Positions 56,492 to 64,000 of a stretch of DNA of 64,000 bases are shown here, in pieces. The translations under genes and the position numbers were made by a program. Position 1 is the first letter of the stretch; each line of letters starts with the position of its first letter. Origin of the DNA: Hemerocallis citrina. Its lineage: Eukaryota; Streptophyta; Magnoliopsida; Asparagales; Asphodelaceae. Where the stretch lies: NCBI GenBank assembly GCA_017893485.1, contig CM030362.1, forward strand, positions 183,790,175 to 183,854,174, written 5' to 3'. The notes under the pieces are model-generated. The model saw only the letters and a program-made list of their open reading frames with translations, was not told the DNA's origin and ran no database searches.

Positions 56492-56580
56492 CAGATTCTG
56501 GCATAACCCAAGAGCATGGGGTGCCATCTCTTCACCAAATTTATCCACAATAGTTTCAAGCGTGAAAACAAGGTCCTCAT
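56492..56580 (-). pseudogene. SAD2: SAD2 exon, cut by Copia-3
   Basis: The exon reads [20 protein letters not shown], then [10 protein letters not shown] with donor GTAATA. It begins abruptly at the Copia-3 LTR border: the codon for Asn is shared with the LTR, and no acceptor lies between. The rest of the exon, or the true acceptor, should be on the far side of Copia-3. Confidence 0.88.
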
Positions 56581-57568
56581 TGTTAATCACCCTAGAGGAT
56601 GAATAGGGTGATCGTACGAAATTAAAAACAATAAAATGAACTAAAACAATAAAATGAAGTAAAGTAAATGCAAGAGTGATAAGAAAAACAAATACAGATG
56701 ACGCAGCGATATAACGTGGTTCGACCCCTAGGTCTACGTCCACACCACCTACTTGTAGCAATTCTCCGCCACAAGCGATCCATATACTCAAAACTCTTGT
56801 ACAGTGATTCTCGGATTCAGGCCGAGAGACCTATTACACCCAAATGACTTCAAATCCAAGTCTCGTCAATCTCACCGAAGTGGAAAAAAAATGAAAAGAA
56901 AACTCAAGATCGTTAATGATCTTGACTGAAGAATATAACCAAATAAATGCTCACACTCTGATTGATTGAATGAAAGATTAGTTCAGAAATTTTCTCAGAA
57001 GTGATTAGGTAAAGAAGACACAGTGGATTCGTTCAATTAAATAGAAGAGAAAGTGTATCGATCAAAATGAGAAACGATACATTCCAAAATAGTATACAGC
57101 TCAGGTTACGATCGACTGTCAAAAACGTGCGGTCGACCGTTCAGCTCTCTGACGTAAGTAGAGAGATGAAAGGTCGACCGCTATCTTAAGCAACTCAGGT
57201 TGCGGTCGACTGTGGCGCGGTCGACCGACATTACGTACGGTCGACTGGTCTTGGCTGTATAATTTGAATCCACTTTTTTTCCTACCATAAACTAATCAAT
57301 CTTTAATCAATCATTTACAATAAATATCTCACGAAAATATTACTAAAAATTCAGTCTTGATAGATTGCTTGGAGGCCAATTAATTGAGAACTCTTTTTGA
57401 ATATCTTCCTCTTTTGTTTGTATATGCAATCTTTCTTTATTACTTTCCTTATTTGTATATTTGTGAATCTCTCTTGGATCACTTTTTGATGTTATTTGAT
57501 CCTGAACTAAATTCAAACTTATTAGTATGAGTAAGTACGTTTTGTGCACACCAAACTAAGAGTCAACA
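56581..57568 (-). mobile_element. Copia-3 3' LTR
   Basis: TGTTAATCACCC to AGTCAACA on the + strand, 988 bp. It holds about six GTCGAC palindromes (57100-57250) and a local duplication of AAAACAATAAAATGAA near 56628-56660 that the other LTR lacks. Confidence 0.88.
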
Positions 57569-58429
57569 ATCCCCCTTTTGGTGTGAACAAAACATGCATA
57601 AATGTTTGAAAATTTAAAACACAACATTTGAATACTCTCCCTGAATTTAGCACATCCTGTAATACAGATTTTCATATAGATAAAGCTTTTAAGGGAGTGA
57701 ATACTCCCCCTAATATAATGCTACCTGTAATACAGAACTTAAAGAACAAATATAAGAGAGGGGTGAGAGTAATATACATAGTTGTTCATGAAATAATTTG
57801 AAAATTTATGAAATAAGGAGAAAACATTTTGAAAACATTCTAAAAAAATTCTTCCCCTTTTTGGAACACACCAAGAGAGGATAAATGGAGGAAACATAAG
57901 TAAAATAAGCATTGGAAAGTTCGTAGAGCAAATCATCAATGAAAACACCAGAGAGTAGGTGAACATTTTATGATATTACAATGAATACAAACTTGTAATT
58001 TTTAAGAAAGTGGAAGAGAATCTTCTTACATGATACCGTTGATAGCGAGACTCTTTGCTATACAGTGAGAGCTCTTCATAATATCATAGATTCGAGATTC
58101 TTCCCAATACACATGAAAGCAACAAAAAAAAATTAAGATTTTGAGAAGGGAACATCGATTTTATAAAACTTTGAAAATATGGACCAGAGAGGGAACCGGT
58201 CGACCTCACGGTCGACTGCAAAAAGAGATTTTGAAAATAATCATTCAGAGCGCATACCGGTCGACCGCACGGTTGACCGCAAACTGCTATTTGTAGAAAA
58301 ATTGTCCAGAGAGCATGCTAGTCGACCGTATGGTCTACCGCAATAAGCAAAATTAGAGAGTCAAAAAATGATCTAAAACCGAGACTAAGCCGGTCAACCG
58401 CACAGTCGACCGACCCACACAAAAAGTTT
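57569..58429 (-). other. Copia-3 region between RNase H and LTR
   Basis: No coding frame. It includes paired CGGTCGACC...CGGTCGACTGC words near 58198-58420, the same palindrome family as in the LTR. Confidence 0.6.
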
Positions 58430-58790
58430 TTAGGCGGAAAAATCAATAACATTTAATGCTCCTCTCAAGAAGTAAAAACATTTTCCGTCTAAGGATTTTG
58501 TAAAAATATCAGCAAGTTGCAAATTAGTAGAAATATACTCAAGTAAAATATCACCCCTTTGAAAGTGATCTTTAATGAAATGATACCTAATATCAATGTG
58601 TTTCATGCGACTATGTTGGTCAGAGTTTTTGGTCATATGAACGGTGCTAGTGTTGTCACATTTGATTGGAATATGATCAAAGAATACCTTATAATCCTCG
58701 ATAGTATGTTTCATCCATAATACCTACGCACAACAGGATCCTGCCACAATATACTCAGCTTCGGCAATAGATAGAGTAACAGAATTTTGC
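58430..58790 (-). pseudogene. Copia-3 RNase H end
   Basis: The frame reads IPIKCDNTSTVHMTKNSDQH, SRMKHIDIRYHFIKDHFQRG and LADIFTKSLD, the typical copia RNase H tail. The join to the RT frame at about 58790 is broken. Confidence 0.82.
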
Positions 58791-58801
58791 TTCTTGGATG
58801 C

Positions 58802-59584
58802 CTACGAGACAAGGCAGTCGCCCAAGAAGTGACATGTACCATTAGTGCTCTTTCTATCTGTCAAGCTCCTGGCATAATCTGCATCAGAGTATCCTACAAG
58901 AGAAAAATTTCGATTTTTCGGGTACCAAAGACCAGTATTTGGTGTGCCTTTGAGATATTGAATGATACGCTTAACGGCAACCAAATGTGATTCTTTGGGA
59001 CACGGTTGAAAACGTGCATATAAACAGACACTAAACTTAATATCAGGACGAGATGCATTAATATAAAGTAAATGACCGATTATACCTCTGTAAGTAGAAA
59101 TATCAACATTATTACCAGATTCGTCTTTGGATAGCTTAGTGGTAGTGGCCATCAGAGTTTTGTAAGCATTAGCATTTTCAAGTCCGAACTTCTTGACAAG
59201 TTCTTTTGCGTACTTGGATTGGTTTGTAAATATGTCATCCTTTCTTTGTTGTATTTGAAGTCTAAGAAAATAAGTTAGTTCTCTCATCATACTCATTTCG
59301 AACTCATCTTGCATTTGCTTTGAAAACTCCTTGCAAAGATTTTCATTAGTGGATCCAAATATAATATCATCAACATAAATTTGAACGATTAAAATATCTT
59401 TAAAAGCATGCTTTATAAATAGTGTAGTGTCTACTTTTCCTTTAGAAAAGTCTATGTGAAAAAGAAACGAACTCAGTCGTTCATACCAAGCACGAGGGGC
59501 TTGCTTCAAACCATAAAGAGCTTTATCAAGCCAAAAAACATGGTTTGGGTGTGTGGGATCAGTGAATCCCGGTGGTTGTGCCAT
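58802..59584 (-). pseudogene. Copia-3 reverse transcriptase
   Basis: The 260-codon frame opens [10 protein letters not shown], then [34 protein letters not shown] with catalytic YVDD, then [20 protein letters not shown] and [20 protein letters not shown] of RNase H. The upstream part with the first catalytic Asp lies beyond a frame break near 59590-59700. Confidence 0.85.
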
Positions 59585-60015
59585 ATAAACTTCTTCCGAA
59601 TAAATACATTTAAAACTACATTTTTAACATCCATTTGAAAAAGAATAAAATCCATATATGCAGCAAAAGCAAGTAAAATACGAGAATGGCTTCAGCCTAG
59701 CAACAGGTGCAAAAGTTTCATCAATATCTACTCCCTCTTGTTGATTATAACCTTGTGCAACAAGACGGGCCTTATTCCTAGTGATTGAACCGGATTCATC
59801 TAACTTGTTCCTAAATACCCACTTAGTGCCAAGTATAGTCCTATTGTGAGGTCGAGGAACAAGTCTTCATACTTGATTCCGTTCAAATTGATTAAGTTTT
59901 TCTTGCATTGCAATGATCCAATCATTATCTTGCAAGGCCTCCTTAATATTCTTAGGTTCAAGCATGGAAACAAAAGCGGTAAAACACATAAAATTTTGAG
60001 CTTGAGAGTGAGTAG

Positions 60016-60444
60016 TTACCCCTTTGGACATATCACTTCGTATAAGAGATGGTAGATGACTAGACACGATTTTTCATGCGGGACGTCTCTCACTTGTGGA
60101 GACTTGATGTTGTATATTTTCATCTTCCATGTCATCAATTTGTTGTGTAGGAATCTCATTGATTTGGTTTTTAGGTTCATCTTTGTCTTGAAGCACCACT
60201 TGATTTTGATCATTTGCTTGTGGTTCTTCTTCAATATGAACCTGTTTCTTTTCAACACGAACCCCTGTCTCATCATCATCAACAACATGTAAAATTTCTT
60301 TGGAGTAGGGATTAGTTTCATAAAAAATAACATCAATAGATTCCTGAATTGTGCATCTTTTTTGTTGAATACACGATATGCTTTGCTACTAAGAGAATAT
60401 CCTAGGAAAACACATTCATCACTTTTACGATCAAACTTTCCCAA
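60016..60444 (-). pseudogene. Copia-3 integrase end and linker
   Basis: MGKFDRKSDECVFLGYSLSS and KAYRVFNK mark the integrase C-terminus; the rest is a shifted linker rich in Lys and Met. Confidence 0.72.
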
Positions 60445-60576
60445 GTTATCAAGGGTATTTAAAATGAATACTTTGCATCTGAAGACACGAAAGTAACTTA
60501 GGTTAGGAATTTTGTCATAATATAGTTCAAAATGAGTTTTCTGAAGTTATTTTCTAATAATTACTTGGTTTATGGT

Positions 60577-61533
60577 TTAGCATGCTGTATTAACAGCCCC
60601 TGCCCAAAATAATTTTGGTAAATCTTTTTCACTAAGCATGGTACAAGTCATTTCTTGAAGAGATCGATTCTTCCTTTCAACAACTCCATTTTGTTGGGGA
60701 GTGCGAGGACATGCAAACTCATGTTTTATTTCCTTTTTGTCACAAAATGATGAAAAGAGTTCGTTTTGAAATTTGCCACCATGATCACTATGAATAGTAA
60801 CAATGGTGAGGCTTTTCTTATTTTCTACTCTACGACAGAATTTTTGAAATACATATATTGTGTCATCTTTTTGTGGCAAAAAGACAACCCAAGTAAATCT
60901 ACTATAATCATCAACAATTACAAAAGCATATCGTGCACCACCATTACTACGTGTTCGTGATGGACCAAAAAGATCCATGTGTAAGAGTTCAAGGGGTCTA
61001 GAAGTTGATTCCGTTTTCTTTGATTTGTGAGAACTTTTAGTTTGCTCACCAAATTGGCATGACTCACACGGTTTGTCTTTTTCGAATTTGATTTTGGGAA
61101 TTCCTCTCACAAGCTCCTTGCTTACAAGTTTGTTGAGATTATCCATGGCCGTGTGACCAAGCCTTCGATGCCATAGCCATCCATCCTCATTTTGTGCGAC
61201 AAAGCATCTCATACTTTTCTGTGCTAATTCATTTGAATTTATAACATATACATTATTGCATCTGTTAGCAAGAAGTAAACAAGATTTATTGTTATCTAGT
61301 ACAGTGCATGTATTTTTATCAAAAGTAACAGTGTACCCTTTATCACATAGTTGGCTAACACTAATTAAGTTTTGCTTTAGACCTCTTACCAATAGAACAT
61401 CCTCAATGCAGCATAAGGAACCAAAGTTAATTTTATCTTTACTAATGGTTTGACCAGTGCTATTATCTCCAAAGATGATGTCCTTCTCCTTTTCCCTTGA
61501 TAGTGATGAAAAATATCTGCTGTCACCAGTCAT
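60577..61533 (-). pseudogene. Copia-3 protease end and integrase
   Basis: The 318-codon frame starts MTGDSRYFSSL, just after the protease, then has WLWHRRLGHTAMDNLNKL and CESCQFGEQ (HHCC zinc motif intact), LHMDLFGPSRTRSNGGARYA, VIVDDYSRFTWVVF, TIHSDHGGKFQNE and PQQNGVVERKNRSLQEM, giving the D, D, E catalytic residues. It breaks near the end of the core. Confidence 0.86.
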
Positions 61534-61570
61534 GTGATTTGAGCATCCACTATCAAGGTACCACCGATCT

Positions 61571-62304
61571 TTAGTCTTGATGCGTTGAGGTACCTACATC
61601 AAGATTAGTAGGTATAATTTTTTGTGCCCAAGTTTGTTTTGAACCTGTATTTGTATCCTTTCTCATCCACACAAGATTAGTATTCCTTTTTAGTGAACAG
61701 TTATAAGAAATATGCCCAAGTCTACAGCAAAAATGACATATGATTCGATTATGCCTTTGGTCATGCACACTTGTATGATTTATATTTATTTTGTAATTGT
61801 GTTGATTTTTATACAAGTGTGTATGACATAATGGTTTTTGATGAGGTATTGGCTCTTCGTAACCAAGCCCTCGATTATCAGATAGGATCTTGAATCTTGT
61901 GTAATAAAGTAATTGGGCCCTTAATGCTTTTCAATAATTTTTTCAAGCTCAATTACCTTTTTACACATTCTTTTTCTAGTTATCTCATCGTCTTTTGTGT
62001 TCCAACGACGAGTATCTAGTGCAGTATCAAGAATCCTATTTTGTTTAAGGGCTTCATTACATCCTTCCACTACTTCATCAAGTTTTCTTTTACATTCTTC
62101 TAAATTATTTATGAGTTTGGCAATATAAACAGATTTCTCCTGAATCTCTCTTAAGTGATCATCATGTTTTGCTAGCGATTCACAAATTTGTTGTTTTAAA
62201 ATCTCATTTTCTTCTAGCAAAACATCATGATCTTTTCGACATGACTCAAATTTTTCCAAAATTACAGCATTCTTATTTTTCAATTTGTGATTTTTGTTAT
62301 GCAA
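61571..62304 (-). pseudogene. Copia-3 gag extension with coiled coil and second zinc knuckle
   Basis: One frame (61921-62304) is a Leu/Glu/Lys-rich heptad-like stretch, LLEENEILKQQICESLAKHD and EEC KRKLDEVVEGC-like text. The next (61571-61816) has CHFCCRLGHISYNC, a CCHC knuckle. Together they lie between the main gag and the integrase. Confidence 0.7.
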
Positions 62305-62382
62305 GCGTCATGTATTTCATTAGAATTTTGTTTATATTGCCTAAGTTCACGACTTAGTTTCTTAGCATAGTCTTTCAAACTA

Positions 62383-63467
62383 TTACACATATTTTATAAG
62401 TTCATCATAAGTTGGTTTTTCGATTACCTCTTCTTGAGAAGGTGATTGCACCTCACCACTCCCAAGCGCCATGAAGCCGACGTTGTCGTAACCTTGCTCC
62501 TCCTCACTTGAATCCGAGTCTAGCCAAGTTGTTTTTAGCGCCTTCTTTTTCTGACTTGGATTTGAGCGATAGTGGTCCCTGTTTTTTCTGTCTTGTTGAA
62601 TAGGACAGTTTGCACGGATGTGTCCGGACTTCTTGCACTTGTAGCACACATCCTCTTTCTCCTTTTCCCTTTCTTCTTGATACCTACCATATTTTTTGTG
62701 TTTGAGGTACTTACAAAATTGTCGTGTTAATAGAGCAGTGTCCTCATCAGACTCCTTATGATCTGAATCAGCTTTTGATGGTCGGGCCTTTTCTGCCTTT
62801 AGTGCAATGGTTTTCTCCTCAGTCTTTGGTTTAATCCCGATATTTTGCCTGTATCTTTTTGTCTCCAACATTTCCATCTCGTATGTCTTTAGCTTTCCTT
62901 GAAATGTATAGTAGTCGAATCTCTTCTCTTCGAGAGTCTCTCTCATTGCCGCAGCATTAACGTTCCACTCTGGCGTGAGACAACTTATGAGCTTTCCGAC
63001 CTTACGGTCATCATCAAGCCCCTTACCCAAGCTTTCAAGTTCGTGGACAATGATATCGAAGCGGGCGAGCATTTGGTCCACATTTTCTCCTAGCAACATG
63101 CGAAACACATCAAACTTATAGAAACACAAATTCACTTCAACTTTTACCTCGAAAGCGGTTCCTTCATGCCACCTCAGCATATTGTTGCAAATCTCGTAAG
63201 CTGTTTTGCAGTTACGCCCGCATCACATTAGCTCTTCATTGTTCAACCCTGCATAAAGAGCCGTCATGGCTTCGGAATTTGATGGCTTCCGGGATAACTC
63301 TGCCTTTGTGAATTCCGTCTTTCCATCACTGACTGGAATTTCTGTTTTGTTGATACATACATTCCATACCTTTTCTCCGAGTATCTATAAAAAATGAGAC
63401 ATACAAACTGTCCAGACGTCATAGCATTTTCCATCAAAAAATGGTGATCGTGTAAGACTTGTCCCAT
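62383..63467 (-). pseudogene. Copia-3 gag
   Basis: Two frames: 63264-63467, and 62383-63180 with VNLCFYKFDVFRMLLGENVD, IIVHELESLGKGLDDDRKVG, PEWNVNAAAMRETLEE and the CCHC knuckle CYKCKKSGHIRANC, followed by a Ser/Glu-rich stretch. A break lies near 63180-63260. Confidence 0.8.
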
Positions 63468-63574
63468 TGGAGACGAAAGGCTCCGATGAGTACAAGTTTT
63501 AGGGAGGAGGGATTTCGGCCATTGGACCTTTTGCTTAAGCTTTTAAGCATTTTATAAGCACCTCGCTCTGATAC

Positions 63575-63586
63575 CACTGCTAATCA
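63575..63586 (-). promoter_or_regulatory. Copia-3 primer binding site
   Basis: GCTCTGATACCA on the + strand, 1 bp from the right LTR. Confidence 0.85.
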
Positions 63587-63587
63587 C

Positions 63588-64000
63588 CCTAGGGGGTGAA
63601 TAGGGTGATCGTGTGGAATTAAAAACAATAAAATAAAGTAAAGTAATTGCAAGAGTGATAAGAAAAGTAAACACAGATGACGCAGCGATATAACGTGGTT
63701 CGACCTCCAGGTCTACGTCCACACCACTTACTTATAGCAATTCTCCGACACAAGCGTTTCACTATACTCAAAACCCTTGTACAGTGATTCTTGGATTCAG
63801 ACCGAGAGACCTATTACACCCACAGGACTTCTCATCCAAGTCCCATCAATCTCACTGAAGTGGAAAAGAAATGAAAAGAAAACTCAAGATCGTTAATGAT
63901 CTTGACTGATGAATACAACCAAATAAATGCTCACACTCGGATTGATTAAATGAAAGATTAGTTCAGAAATTTTCTCAGATGTGATTAGGTGAAGAAGACA
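63588..64000 (-). mobile_element. Copia-3 5' LTR, cut by the window end
   Basis: TGCTAATCACCCTAGG onward aligns with 56581 onward with many scattered differences, so the insertion is not recent. Confidence 0.88.

Larger units (their letters stand above)
20828..56580 (-). pseudogene. SAD2: Importin-beta-like SAD2 (importin-7/8 family) gene, 3' part, transposon-filled and frameshifted
   Basis: Ten exons on the minus strand encode the C-terminal half of a SAD2/EMA1-type importin beta, a nuclear import receptor built of HEAT repeats with an acidic loop near the C-terminus. Exon order from 5' to 3' is 56492-56580, 56204-56395, 49465-49596, 41609-41712, 36106-36284, 23714-23853, 23478-23617, 23003-23154, 21069-21192 and 20828-20977. 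Each border has AG and GT at the expected phase. Three exons hold frameshifts (about 56345, 36245-36265 and 20920), so a full protein cannot be made unless these are assembly errors. Introns contain Copia-1, Copia-2, LINE B, an RTE LINE, a CACTA, a Helitron and others. The 5' half lies past the window, beyond Copia-3. Confidence 0.88.
56581..64000 (-). mobile_element. Copia-3, Ty1/copia element, runs off the window
   Basis: The left LTR is 56581-57568 and the right LTR begins at 63588, with the primer site at 63575-63586 and a polypurine tract (CCAAAAGGGGGAT on the minus strand) beside the left LTR. The coding region on the minus strand is broken into several frames but keeps normal order: gag, protease region, integrase, RT, RNase H. 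The gag carries a long coiled-coil stretch and two zinc knuckles, suggesting a SIRE/Maximus-like lineage, which I cannot confirm. Confidence 0.88.

Noticed and set aside
1..64000. Possible new enzyme system, gene cluster, CRISPR array or operon
   Set aside because: No set of adjacent intact host genes exists here; repeats are transposon-derived, and the only host genes are a broken SAD2 and fragments of LOG and PDX1.

Overview
This is a stretch of plant nuclear genome, almost certainly a eudicot. It is AT-rich, with no bacterial features and no RNA genes or CRISPR arrays that I can see. It holds introns with GT/AG borders, Ty1/copia and Ty3/gypsy elements primed by initiator Met-tRNA (GCTCTGATACCA on the + strand beside several LTRs), L1- and RTE-type LINEs, a CACTA element, a Helitron-like element and foldback or hAT MITEs. 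Almost every base can be assigned to a transposable element or to one broken host gene.

Host gene: ten exons of an importin-beta-like gene (SAD2/EMA1, importin-7/8 family) lie on the minus strand from 56580 down to 20828. Normal exon borders keep phase across all of them, but three exons carry frameshifts, so this copy reads as a pseudogene. Its introns have been filled by transposons, and at least four insertions sit at or within a few bases of a splice site. The 5' part of the gene lies beyond the right edge of the window.

Layout: 1-5727 is the leader and long LTR of a minus-strand gypsy-like element. 6267-20604 is a 5'-truncated L1 LINE (LINE A, + strand, TSD AACAAGTGG) just downstream of the SAD2 stop. 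LINE A is split by a solo LTR (6441-17350, TSD AACAT). That LTR is split in turn by a non-autonomous LTR element (8630-16811) whose body holds an intronless LONELY GUY (LOG) coding sequence on the element's own strand. 20828-24319 holds SAD2 3' exons and a foldback element (21215-22095). 24513-33734 is a decayed copia element (Copia-1) flanked by an unusual ~193-bp direct duplication; it carries a CACTA element (25400-28665) and an antisense fragment of a vitamin B6 synthase (PDX1) retrocopy. 34305-36089 is a retroposon split by a solo LTR. 36106-36284 is a lone SAD2 exon. 36295-41394 is LINE B (minus). 43182-43716 is a Helitron-like element and 43855-49302 is Copia-2 (minus). 50159-55721 is an RTE LINE (minus, 18-bp TSD) split by a truncated gypsy LTR and a hAT MITE. 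56581 to beyond 64000 is Copia-3 (minus), abutting a SAD2 exon.

The most notable points are the LOG sequence inside a gypsy-derived LTR element; the 179-bp SAD2 exon pinned between two non-LTR insertions at its splice sites; the 193-bp duplication around Copia-1; a LINE 3' hairpin with a compensating base-pair change; and GTCGAC palindrome arrays shared by three unrelated LTR families. All similarity calls come from reading translated sequence by eye; no database search was run.
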